18,936 bases of DNA from an uncultured Blautia sp. (GTDB lineage Bacteria > Bacillota > Clostridia > Lachnospirales > Lachnospiraceae): contig CAKROW010000053.1 of the NCBI GenBank assembly GCA_934373235.1, forward strand, positions 1-18,936, in the 5' to 3' direction. Made by a program: the position numbers and the translations under genes. The notes beneath the pieces are model-generated. The model did no database searches, was not told where the DNA came from, and saw only the letters and a program-made list of their open reading frames with translations. Position 1 is the first letter of the stretch; each line of letters opens with the position of its first letter. This document shows positions 7,239 through 14,940 of the stretch, piece by piece.

Positions 7239-8264
7239 ATGGCAGCGACCATGAAGGATATAGCCAGACGTACAGGCCTTGGACTTGCAACGATTTCTTC
7301 ATATTTTAACGGGGGGAATGTGAGGGAGAAGAACAGGGTTAAGATAGAGGAGGCAATCCGGGAACTGCATTACGAGGTAAATGAGGTGGCACGCGGACTT
7401 AAGACCAATGCTACCAAGACCATCGGCGTGGTGATACCGGAGCTGAATAATACTTTCTGTGCTGAGATCATCACAGAGATGGAGGATATTCTGAGAAGTC
7501 ACGGATATGCCACAATTGTATGTGACTGCCGGACAGACAGGAAGCTGGAACGTGAGGCTGTGGATTTTTTAAGCAGGAAGAGGGTAGACGGAATCATCAA
7601 TATGCCTGTTGATGCAGAAGGAACACATCTGAAACAGTTCCAGAAAACCGGGAAGCCTATTGTACTTATTGACCGTAAGATCCAGGACCTGTCCTGCGAC
7701 AGCGTTCTTGTAGATAATGAGAAGGCAGCAGAGGATGCCATAGAGCTCTTCTATGAAAAAGGCCACCGGGAGATTGGGATAATCGGAGGACCGGAGGAGA
7801 TATCCACTGCTCAGGAGAGACTTAAAGGCTATGAGAAGGCCTGCAGGAAACTGGGACTCAGGCGGAAGGACAGTCTGATATACCACGGTGATTATACGAT
7901 CCAGGGAGGTGTTCAGGGACTGGAAAAGCTGGTCAGGGATAATCCGGATATGACAGCAGTGTTTGTGACCAATTATGAGATGACTATGGGAGCAGTGATC
8001 GGGCTGAATGAGCTGGGTATACAGATGCCGACCCAGATTTCCATGATTGGGTTTGATAATCTTCAGTTTGCCAGAGCATGTAATCCCAAGCTGACCATTG
8101 TTTCCCAGCCTACACAGCAGATCGCAAGAGAAACTGCCAGGATCATGCTGGAACGTCTGGAATGTACAGAAGCTGACAGAGAACAGCAGGCAGAGAGAAT
8201 GCGGATCATAGAGAAGCTGGAAACAGAGATCATTATGGGAAGATCCGTTCAGCGCAAAAAGTAA
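7239..8264 (+). CDS. LacI-family transcriptional repressor of the sugar operon
   Basis: This 341-residue regulator has an N-terminal LacI helix-turn-helix (about residues 5-25, MKDIARRTGLGLATISSYFN), the hinge-helix motif NEVARGLKTN (48-57), and a periplasmic-binding-protein-like effector domain from about residue 60 (KTIGVVIPELNNTF) to about 330. It probably binds a pathway sugar or sugar phosphate and represses from the palindrome at 6239-6258. Being the second gene of the operon, it would regulate itself. I chose the ATG at 7239 because GGAG lies 8 bases upstream. Starting at the GTG at 7230 would bury that site, and the ATG at 7251 would cut just before the helix-turn-helix. The family is certain; effector and operator are inferred. 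Confidence 0.92.
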   Translation: MAATMKDIARRTGLGLATISSYFNGGNVREKNRVKIEEAIRELHYEVNEVARGLKTNATKTIGVVIPELNNTFCAEIITEMEDILRSHGYATIVCDCRTDRKLEREAVDFLSRKRVDGIINMPVDAEGTHLKQFQKTGKPIVLIDRKIQDLSCDSVLVDNEKAAEDAIELFYEKGHREIGIIGGPEEISTAQERLKGYEKACRKLGLRRKDSLIYHGDYTIQGGVQGLEKLVRDNPDMTAVFVTNYEMTMGAVIGLNELGIQMPTQISMIGFDNLQFARACNPKLTIVSQPTQQIARETARIMLERLECTEADREQQAERMRIIEKLETEIIMGRSVQRKK

Positions 8265-8282
8265 CGGATAAGGGTGAAAACT

Positions 8283-9791
8283 ATGGAAAAACCATATTTA
8301 ATAGGTATAGATATCGGAACAAGTGCCTGTAAGGTAGCGATATTTGAGAGATCAGGCAGTGTTGTGGCCGCTGCCAGCGGAGACTACCCGGTATATTATC
8401 CCGAAGAGGGATGGGCAGAGCAGAACCCGGAGGAATGGTGGGACGCAGTCTGCCGGGCAGTGCGCAAGGTTATTGTAAACAGTGGGATTCAGGCAGAACA
8501 GATCGCAGGTATTGGAATCGACGGACAGAGCTGGTCTGCTATTGCGGTAGATAAGGCCGGCAATGTTCTGACGAACACTCCCATCTGGATGGATACAAGG
8601 GCACAGAGTATCTGTGACAGACTTAATCAGGAAATAGGCGCAGACAATATTTTTCAGGTGGCGGGGAATTCGCTGCAGCCATCTTACACAACAGCCAAGA
8701 TCCTCTGGTATAAGGAGAACCTGCCGGAGATTTACGGAAAGATATATAAGATCCTTCAGTCAAACAGCTATATAGCATATAAGCTTACAGGTGCCATGAC
8801 CCAGGATATTTCTCAGGGATATGGACTGCACTGTTTCGATATGAGAACCGGGCAATGGGATGACAGGATGTGTGAACGCCTGGGAATTCCAAGAGAGTTT
8901 CTGCCGGAGATATGTGCATCAGATCAGGTTGTGGGAACAGTAACAGGTAAGGCCGCAGAGGAGTCCGGACTTGCAGAAGGAACACCGGTTGTGGCTGGTG
9001 GTCTGGATGCAGCCTGTGGAACTCTGGGAGCCGGTGTGATCCATCCGGGAGAGACTCAGGAACAGGGCGGTCAGGCAGGCGGAATGAGTATCTGCATAGA
9101 TGAATACAAGGCAGATCCCAGACTTATCCTTGGCTATCATGTCGTGCCGGGACAGTGGCTTCTTCAGGGAGGCACTACCGGAGGCGGTGGAGTTATGCGC
9201 TGGTTTGAACATGAGTTTGCAGATTATGAACGTGTAATGGCCAAGGACAAAGGAGAATCTTCGCTGGATCAGCTAAACGAGATAGCAGAGAAGGTTGCTC
9301 CCGGAAGCGACGGGGTGGTTTTCCTTCCTTACATGTCCGGGGAACGCTCTCCTATCTGGAATCCACATGCAAAAGGGGTTTTTTACGGACTTGATTTTGC
9401 AAAGACAAAGGGACATATGGTACGTGCATGTATGGAAGGTGTGGCATTGTCTCTGAAGCATAATCTGGATGTTGCAAAAGAAGCCGGAGCAGAGGTGGAA
9501 GTACTTCGTGCTATGGGCGGTTCAGCCAACTCGATTCTCTGGACACAGATCAAGTCAGATATCACAGGGAAAGAGGTGGTCGTTCCTTCTTCCGATACGG
9601 CAACTACGCTTGGAGCTGCAATCCTGGCAGGTATCGGCGTGGGAATGTACAGAGATTACGATGAGGCGATCTCCCTGACTGTAAAGGAAACCAGAAGGCA
9701 TAAGCCGGATCTGTCGAACCGCGAGGTCTATGATAAAACTTACGAAACCTATTTAAATCTTTATAAATCTCTTGAATCGATGATGCAGTGA
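8283..9791 (+). CDS. FGGY-family carbohydrate kinase
   Basis: This 502-residue kinase uses ATP to phosphorylate a sugar or polyol. The N-terminal FGGY half begins GIDIGTSACK (D10 in the phosphate loop). The substrate-contact region reads GIDGQSWSAIAV followed by IWMDTRA. The C-terminal half carries GGLDAACGTLGAG with catalytic base D242, and the adenosine motif MGGSANSILWTQIKSDITGKEV. The length fits the family. It resembles xylulokinases overall, but the usual GQMHG and NDxR signatures are replaced, so xylulose is not assured. AAGGG lies 8 bases before the ATG at 8283, and the gene follows the LacI stop by 18 bases. Beside a GatD-type enzyme, which oxidises a polyol phosphate, it could be a galactitol kinase replacing the PTS, or alternatively a ketose kinase. 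The substrate is unproven. Confidence 0.9.
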   Translation: MEKPYLIGIDIGTSACKVAIFERSGSVVAAASGDYPVYYPEEGWAEQNPEEWWDAVCRAVRKVIVNSGIQAEQIAGIGIDGQSWSAIAVDKAGNVLTNTPIWMDTRAQSICDRLNQEIGADNIFQVAGNSLQPSYTTAKILWYKENLPEIYGKIYKILQSNSYIAYKLTGAMTQDISQGYGLHCFDMRTGQWDDRMCERLGIPREFLPEICASDQVVGTVTGKAAEESGLAEGTPVVAGGLDAACGTLGAGVIHPGETQEQGGQAGGMSICIDEYKADPRLILGYHVVPGQWLLQGGTTGGGGVMRWFEHEFADYERVMAKDKGESSLDQLNEIAEKVAPGSDGVVFLPYMSGERSPIWNPHAKGVFYGLDFAKTKGHMVRACMEGVALSLKHNLDVAKEAGAEVEVLRAMGGSANSILWTQIKSDITGKEVVVPSSDTATTLGAAILAGIGVGMYRDYDEAISLTVKETRRHKPDLSNREVYDKTYETYLNLYKSLESMMQ

Positions 9792-9822
9792 TATTCTGCA
9801 GGATGAAATGAGGAGGAGAATC

Positions 9823-10875
9823 ATGAAAGCAGCAGTAGTAGTAGCAAATGAAGATGTTCAGTATCAGGAAGTGGAAGAACCAAAGGTTACACCTGGTCAT
9901 GTGAAGATCAAGGTAAGATATTCCGGTATCTGTGGTTCTGATATCCCACGTGTACTGAATCATGGAGTACATTTTTATCCTATCGTACTGGGACATGAGT
10001 TTTCCGGTGATGTGGTAGAGGTAGGAGAAGGAGTAAAGAAGGTAAAAGTCGGAGACAGAGTATCCGGTGCGCCGCTTCTTCCCTGCATGAAATGTGATGA
10101 TTGCCAGAAAGGAAATTATTCCCTGTGCAAGCATTACAGTTTTATCGGTTCCAGAGAGCAGGGAGCTAATGCAGATTATGTTGTTGTTCCTGAGAAAAAT
10201 GCAGTTCCTTTTGAAAGCAGTGTTCCATATGAGCAGGGTGCAATGTTTGAGCCGGCAACTGTAGCGATTCATGGTGTATTTCAGAATGATTATCATGGCG
10301 GCGAGTATGTTGCCATTCTGGGTGGCGGAACTGTTGGTATGTTTACCATGCAGTGGACCAGGATCTTTGGTTCCAGAAAAGTAGTTGTTTTTGATATCAG
10401 CAATGAAAGACTTGAACTTGCCAAACGCCTGGGCGCTGATGAGGTAGTCAATACCACAGAAGACGGCTACATGGAGAAGGCTATGGCAATTACAGGCGGC
10501 AGGGGATACGGCTTTGTATTTGAGACTGCAGGCCAGGTTCCTACCATGCATATGGCATTTGAGCTGGCTGCAAACAAGGCTCATGTATGTTTTATCGGAA
10601 CTCCTCATGAGAATCTGTCATTTACACCTGCACAGTGGGAGATGATGAACCGTAAAGAGTTCAAACTCACAGGTTCCTGGATGTCTTACAGTGCACCTTA
10701 TCCGGGACGTGAGTGGGCACTGACTGCACATTATTTTGCAACTGGACAGCTTAAATTTGATCCGGGATTTATCTATAAAAAGATTCCCATGAGCCAGGCT
10801 CAGGAAGCTTTCCAGCTCTTTAAGACACCTGGTCTCGTAAAGGGAAAGATTCTTCTTTCCAATGAGGAAGAATGA
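9823..10875 (+). CDS. gatD: GatD-type galactitol-1-phosphate 5-dehydrogenase (zinc MDR family)
   Basis: This 350-residue NAD-linked zinc dehydrogenase is expected to oxidise galactitol 1-phosphate to D-tagatose 6-phosphate. Catalytic zinc residues are visible at C37 (SGICGSD) and H58/E59 (LGHEFSG). The structural zinc set is C88, C91, C94, C102 (PLLPCMKCDDC and on). The NAD motif is LGGGTVG, with an Asp at the end of the next strand (VVVFDIS) favouring NAD. It matches the remembered E. coli GatD over long stretches: ICGSDIPR, HFYPIVLGHEFSG, APLLPC, the FIGSR segment, FEP and TGSWMSYSAPYPGREW are near-identical patterns, and the Cys spacing is the same. GAGGAGGAG precedes the ATG at 9823, 31 bases after the kinase stop. 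A relaxed hexitol-phosphate or pentitol-phosphate specificity is possible. Confidence 0.85.
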   Translation: MKAAVVVANEDVQYQEVEEPKVTPGHVKIKVRYSGICGSDIPRVLNHGVHFYPIVLGHEFSGDVVEVGEGVKKVKVGDRVSGAPLLPCMKCDDCQKGNYSLCKHYSFIGSREQGANADYVVVPEKNAVPFESSVPYEQGAMFEPATVAIHGVFQNDYHGGEYVAILGGGTVGMFTMQWTRIFGSRKVVVFDISNERLELAKRLGADEVVNTTEDGYMEKAMAITGGRGYGFVFETAGQVPTMHMAFELAANKAHVCFIGTPHENLSFTPAQWEMMNRKEFKLTGSWMSYSAPYPGREWALTAHYFATGQLKFDPGFIYKKIPMSQAQEAFQLFKTPGLVKGKILLSNEEE

Positions 10876-10876
10876 T

Positions 10877-11806
10877 ATGATACTGACAGTAACGTTAAAT
10901 GCTGCCATAGATAAGCGTTATGTGGTAGATGACTTTAAAGTGGGTGAGGTAAACCGTGTAAAGGAATGTAGCTATGTTCCGGGCGGCAAAGGATTAAATG
11001 TGTCCAAGCCCGCATCCATTTACGGGGCAAGAGTGGTAGCTACAGGTTTTGTGGGAGGTCATGCGGGAAATTATATTGAGGACGCGCTGAAGCCTTTTGG
11101 AATTGAGAGTGCATTTTATCATGTACCTGATGAAAGCCGTTCCTGCATTAATATCTGGGATGAGGTCAATCATGTACAGACTGAATTCCTGGAGCCGGGT
11201 TTTACTCTTACAGAGGCGGATTTCCAGGGATTTGAGGAGAAGTTCCGGGAACTTGTAAAAGATGCCAGGGTGGTGGCAATGTCAGGAAGTGTTCCAGGGG
11301 GACTGGACGGAACTGCATATCAGCGCCTTGTAAAGCTTGTAAAGGATGCAGGTAAACCGGTGATCCTGGATACAAGCGGGAAGCTTCTTGAGGAGGGGAT
11401 CAAGGCTGCACCAACACTGATCAAACCCAATATAGATGAGATCCGTATGCTGACTGGCAAGCACTGCGATGATATCCGGGATATTATCGAAGCGGCAAAA
11501 GCCATCCACGAAAGCGGTGTAAGGATCGTGGCAGTTTCCCTTGGTGCAGATGGTTCCCTGGCAGTGGGCGATGAGGGAATCTTCCGTGCAGAGGTGCCGA
11601 AGATCGATGCGGTAAATACTGTAGGATGCGGGGATTCCATGATCGCAGGTTTTGCACTTGGATTAAGCGAGGGGCTGACGCTGGAGGAAACCTTAAGACT
11701 TGCAAGTGCTATCTCAGCAGCATCTGCAATGCGTGAGGAGACAGGTTTCTTTGTTAAGGAAGATATGGAGAAACTGATTCCGAAGATTAAGATAACCAGA
11801 CTGTAA
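10877..11806 (+). CDS. PfkB-family hexose-phosphate kinase (1-phosphofructokinase/tagatose-6-phosphate kinase type)
   Basis: This is a 309-residue ribokinase-superfamily kinase of the FruK/LacC group. It probably phosphorylates D-tagatose 6-phosphate (or fructose 1-phosphate) to the bisphosphate consumed by the aldolase. Seen are the N-terminal ILTVTLNAAID strand (usually LNPAID; here Pro is Ala at residue 9), the GGKGLNVS substrate motif, KPNIDEI, and NTVGCGDSMIAGF with catalytic base D253 and anion hole GCG. The ATG at 10877 begins one base after the gatD stop, with GAGGAAG inside the end of gatD, so the two are translationally coupled. The ATG at 10862 is in frame but lies upstream of that ribosome site and would give an unusual leader. 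The substrate is inferred from its neighbours. Confidence 0.88.
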   Translation: MILTVTLNAAIDKRYVVDDFKVGEVNRVKECSYVPGGKGLNVSKPASIYGARVVATGFVGGHAGNYIEDALKPFGIESAFYHVPDESRSCINIWDEVNHVQTEFLEPGFTLTEADFQGFEEKFRELVKDARVVAMSGSVPGGLDGTAYQRLVKLVKDAGKPVILDTSGKLLEEGIKAAPTLIKPNIDEIRMLTGKHCDDIRDIIEAAKAIHESGVRIVAVSLGADGSLAVGDEGIFRAEVPKIDAVNTVGCGDSMIAGFALGLSEGLTLEETLRLASAISAASAMREETGFFVKEDMEKLIPKIKITRL

Positions 11807-11883
11807 TTCTATATAAATACAAAAACAGCCGGCTACCTGTGAATATTATGTAGCTGAATATATACCAAAAGGAGATGTGAAAA

Positions 11884-12885
11884 ATGGCAGAAGTAATTAA
11901 TCCGGCAATCGTGCCGAAAGTGACACTTCCATCCGGTGAGCAGGTTCCATGTGTTGGAATGGGGACATTCGGATCTGACCGTGTATCTGCGGAGGATGTA
12001 TCCGCAGCCGTTGCAGGGGCACTCCGCAGCGGTTACCGTATGTTCGACTGCGCAGCCTGCTATGGTAATGAGCCTGAGATCGGCAAGGTATTTAAAACAG
12101 CCTTTGATGAAGGCATTGTGGAGAGAAAAGATCTCTTCATCATGACAAAGGTATGGAATGATATGCACAGACGTGTAGAGGAAGCATGTGAGAAGAGTAT
12201 TAAGGATCTTCAGTGTGATTATGTGGATATGTATTATATTCACTGGCCCTTCCCTAACTATCATGCACCGGGATGTGATGTGGATTCCAGAAATCCGGAT
12301 TCCAGACCATTCAGTGTAGACGAATTTATGGATACCTATCGTCAGTGTGAGGAGCTGGTGGAGAAAGGCAGGATCCGCTATATCGGAATTTCCAACATGA
12401 CAATTCCGAAACTGGAGGCTGTTCTTCCTCTTATGAAGATCAAACCGGCTACCTGTGAGCTGGAGCTTCATGTCTGCTTCCAGCAGCAGGAACTGTACGA
12501 CTATCTGGTAGCCCATAATATCCAGCCTGTAGGATATATGCCTCTTGGTTCTCCGAGAAGACCGGAGAGAGATATCTGTCCGGAGGATGTGGCAGATCTT
12601 CAGCTTCCTGAGATGAAAGAAATCGCTGAGGCTCATGGAATCCATCCGGCACTGGTTGCGCTGAAATGGGCACATCAGAGAGGTGAGATCTCCATTCCCT
12701 TCTCTGTACATAATTACGCATCCAATCTGAAATGTGTCACAGAGGATCCTCTTACAGATGAGGAGATGGCTAAGATCGCAACTCTGGAAAAAGGAAATCG
12801 TCTTGTAAAAGGCCAGGTATTCCTGTGGCACGGAGCCAACGATTGGCATGATCTCTGGGATGAGGATGGCGTTATAGTAAAATAA
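11884..12885 (+). CDS. Aldo/keto reductase, likely aldose reductase
   Basis: This 333-residue NAD(P)H-linked reductase has the AKR tetrad complete: D55 (MFDCA), Y60 (CYGNE), K89 (MTKVW) and H120 (YYIHWPFP). The early VPCVGMGTFGSD strand and the late EISIPFSVH nucleotide-site segment are also typical. Such enzymes reduce aldoses to polyols. In this operon it could make galactitol from D-galactose, or run in reverse. The C-terminus ends in an unusual Trp-rich tail (LWHGANDWHDLWDEDG) that may shape the substrate pocket. AAAGGAGATG precedes the ATG. The 77-base gap after the kinase holds only a weak bulged stem (11826-11856) and no clear promoter, so it is probably the last operon gene, closed by the terminator at 12952-13004. 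Confidence 0.9.
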   Translation: MAEVINPAIVPKVTLPSGEQVPCVGMGTFGSDRVSAEDVSAAVAGALRSGYRMFDCAACYGNEPEIGKVFKTAFDEGIVERKDLFIMTKVWNDMHRRVEEACEKSIKDLQCDYVDMYYIHWPFPNYHAPGCDVDSRNPDSRPFSVDEFMDTYRQCEELVEKGRIRYIGISNMTIPKLEAVLPLMKIKPATCELELHVCFQQQELYDYLVAHNIQPVGYMPLGSPRRPERDICPEDVADLQLPEMKEIAEAHGIHPALVALKWAHQRGEISIPFSVHNYASNLKCVTEDPLTDEEMAKIATLEKGNRLVKGQVFLWHGANDWHDLWDEDGVIVK

Positions 12886-12889
12886 CCGG

Positions 12890-12926
12890 ATCAGACAGCA
12901 AAGCCAGCTAATAATATCTGTCTGAT
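12890..12926 (+). other. Hairpin just after the operon
   Basis: ATCAGACAG (12890-12898) pairs perfectly with CTGTCTGAT (12918-12926) around a 19-base loop, 5 bases after the last stop codon. No T-run follows, so it is more likely a 3-prime-end stabiliser or a pre-terminator structure than a terminator itself. Confidence 0.5.
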
Positions 12927-12951
12927 TTACAGTAACTGAAAAATAGCAGAG

Positions 12952-13004
12952 TCTCTCACATTCGTAAAGATAATAGTTTACCTGCGAATGTGGGAGATTT
13001 TTTT
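12952..13004 (+). terminator. Rho-independent terminator of the six-gene operon
   Basis: TCTCTCACATTCG (12952-12964) pairs with CGAATGTGGGAGA (12985-12997), 13 pairs with one G-U, and is followed by seven T residues. Inner GTAAA/TTTAC pairing extends the stem. It separates the metabolic operon from the sensor genes. Confidence 0.92.
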
Positions 13005-13320
13005 ATGCCGCTGAATCGACCCACCGCAGGCGGAGAAGCCTTCCGGACAGGATCACACAGCGTTGGAGAGGATATCCGATAGTTCGTGATAATTTAAACA
13101 GAATAACTGTCAGACTGCTTAAAAATATCCTGGAAACCCAGATGAAATATTGTAAAAAGTGACCAAATATGATAGTATAAATACTACATTTAGCCAGAGT
13201 GTGCCTGAAATAGCATTTCGGCAGAAATGGGGGCCGGAACAGAGGATAGTCATCTGGCTGGAAACTGCAGAGATATAACGTGGGGCTGTGCAACACTGCA
13301 CAGGAAAGGGAAAGGTTTAT
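13005..13320 (+). promoter_or_regulatory. Control region and long leader of the sensor operon
   Basis: This is about 315 bases without a gene. TATAAA at 13176-13181 is a possible -10 and sits inside the inverted repeat TAGTAT-AA-ATACTA (13173-13186); no good -35 is visible. AAAAATATCC at 13121-13130 resembles a repeat upstream of the ABC permease (AAAAATATTCC at 17802-17812), a possible shared response-regulator site. If transcription starts near 13187 the leader is about 130 bases long. No riboswitch is recognised. Confidence 0.35.
13286..13303 (+). promoter_or_regulatory. Small hairpin abutting the response-regulator ribosome site
   Basis: CTGTGCA-ACAC-TGCACAG forms a perfect 7-bp stem with a 4-base loop, ending one base before the purine-rich ribosome site (GAAAGGGAAAGG). 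It could shape ribosome access, or be a DNA operator. Confidence 0.45.
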
Positions 13321-14940
13321 ATGTATCGTATATTGCTTGTAGATGATGAGATACTTGTTCGCGATGCAATCAGAGAAAATATTGACTGGGCAGCCATGGA
13401 CTGTGAGCTGGTAGGGGATTGCGATAACGGTCAGGCAGCGGCAGAGTTTGTTAAGACACATTCTGTGGATATTGTGCTTTCAGATATTCTGATGCCGTAT
13501 ATGGATGGAATGGAGCTGAGCCATTTTCTTCACGACAATTATCCGGATATTGTTATCGTGATATTCAGTGGATTTGGAGAATTTGAGTATGCTAAGAAGG
13601 CTATTCAGTATAATGTAAGTGAATACATGCTGAAACCTGTAACGGCCATGGAGCTTCGGGCTGTGATCGAGCGTATGAAGGAGAAGGTTGATCAGCACAG
13701 GGCAGAACAGAAGAAACTGGAACGTCTCACCCAGACATCCGGGGATTACCAGAAAAATGCTATTATGATCCGTTCCAGGGCCATTCAGAATCTGGTAGAT
13801 AATACCAAGGAGGTTTCTGAGTGTGTGGAGGAACTTTCCAGGATGGATATAAGGCTGGAGGCCGCAAGTTACAGAGTTGCAGTGTTTGACATGGATATCT
13901 ATTCCGATGCCATGCATCTTTCCGTAGAAAAACGCCAGGAAAGTGCGCTGATGGCTTTTGTTCTGTTTAACGTGTCGGACGAGATCGTAAACCGCGAAAA
14001 GGCGGGAATTGCCTATCAGGAAGGCAACAATCGGGTATGCGTGATATTTGCAGGAAACAGGACTGCGGAATTTGCAGCAAGGACTATGGAAATCTGCCAT
14101 GAGATCCAGAAGAATGTACATGAGTTTATGGGACTTGATGTTTCCATAGGTCTTGGAAGCTGGGTCCGGAATCTTCAGGAGCTGCACAGTTCTCATGATG
14201 TTGCCGAGAAAGTTACAGAATACCGCTATATCATGGGGGGAGGCCTCTGTATTGACATGGAGACCTGCAAAGAGGAAACAGGACTTTCCATCAAAGATGA
14301 CCTGGAGAACCTGACACAGGCACTGAAATCCGGAAAGAAAGAAGACGCAGATCAGATATACAGAAGTACCCTGGAAAAAGTAGCCGGCACTTTTGTGAGC
14401 AGAAGCAGAGCCTGCATGTACCTTCAGCAGATCGTACGGGCTGTGGACAGTACCTGTGAGGATGTCACTGCAGATATCGGAGAGATCCTGAAAAAAAGAG
14501 ATTCCCTTCTGCAGGCTGTGACAGAGCAGAATTCATTTTATGATGCGGCAGTGCTGGTAAAGAAACATATGGATGAGGTATATCAGTCCCTTTCTGACAT
14601 GAACACTTCCAGCGGACAGCGTCAGGCACGGCTTGCCATGGATTATATACAGAAGAATTATATGGATCCGGATCTGAGCCTTAACAGCATCTGTTCGTAT
14701 CTGAATATCAGTACAAGTTATTTCAGCACTATCTTTAAGGAAATGACGGGAGAGACTTTTACAGAAGTGCTGATCCGCACCCGCATGGAGAAGGCGAGGG
14801 AGCTTCTGGAAAACACCACAATGAAGAACTATGAGATCGCGGAAAAGGTAGGATTTTCGGATCCCCATTATTTTGGCATCTCATTCAAGAAGATGACCGG
14901 ATGTACACCTACAGAATATGCCAGGGAGAAACGAAGATGA
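13321..14940 (+). CDS. YesN-type response regulator with AraC DNA-binding domain
   Basis: This 539-residue regulator starts with a receiver domain (residues 1-120: acidic DDE at 8-10, phosphoacceptor D55 in LSDILMPYMDG, a Ser in IFSGFGEFEYAK, and K in MLKPV). A long middle region (about 130-420) has a helical, coiled-coil-like start (KEKVDQHRAEQKKLERL). It ends with a two-helix-turn-helix AraC domain (about 435-539), including LNSICSYLNISTSYFSTIFK, IAEKVGFSDPHYFGISFKK and TGCTPTEYARE. It is the cognate partner of the kinase downstream, whose ATG overlaps its stop codon. It probably activates the ABC transporter genes 3 kb downstream and perhaps its own operon. ATG 13321 follows GGGAAAGG; an in-frame GTG at 13288 lies in the hairpin and lacks a ribosome site. 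Confidence 0.95.
   Translation: MYRILLVDDEILVRDAIRENIDWAAMDCELVGDCDNGQAAAEFVKTHSVDIVLSDILMPYMDGMELSHFLHDNYPDIVIVIFSGFGEFEYAKKAIQYNVSEYMLKPVTAMELRAVIERMKEKVDQHRAEQKKLERLTQTSGDYQKNAIMIRSRAIQNLVDNTKEVSECVEELSRMDIRLEAASYRVAVFDMDIYSDAMHLSVEKRQESALMAFVLFNVSDEIVNREKAGIAYQEGNNRVCVIFAGNRTAEFAARTMEICHEIQKNVHEFMGLDVSIGLGSWVRNLQELHSSHDVAEKVTEYRYIMGGGLCIDMETCKEETGLSIKDDLENLTQALKSGKKEDADQIYRSTLEKVAGTFVSRSRACMYLQQIVRAVDSTCEDVTADIGEILKKRDSLLQAVTEQNSFYDAAVLVKKHMDEVYQSLSDMNTSSGQRQARLAMDYIQKNYMDPDLSLNSICSYLNISTSYFSTIFKEMTGETFTEVLIRTRMEKARELLENTTMKNYEIAEKVGFSDPHYFGISFKKMTGCTPTEYAREKRR

Noticed and set aside
8283..9791. Xylulokinase (xylB)
   Set aside because: The overall fold fits, but the GQMHG and NDxR-type signatures are replaced (GIDGQSW, WMDTRA) and no xylose isomerase is nearby; FGGY kinase is as far as the sequence supports.
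9604..10608. Minus-strand open frame of 334 codons
   Set aside because: It is antisense to the end of the FGGY kinase and most of gatD, both of which are clear on the plus strand; no start signal and no family features.
11833..12849. Minus-strand open frame of 338 codons
   Set aside because: It is antisense to the aldo/keto reductase, whose complete catalytic tetrad proves the plus-strand reading.
12890..12926. Terminator directly after the aldo/keto reductase
   Set aside because: The stem is perfect but no T-run follows; the true terminator is the next hairpin at 12952-13004.
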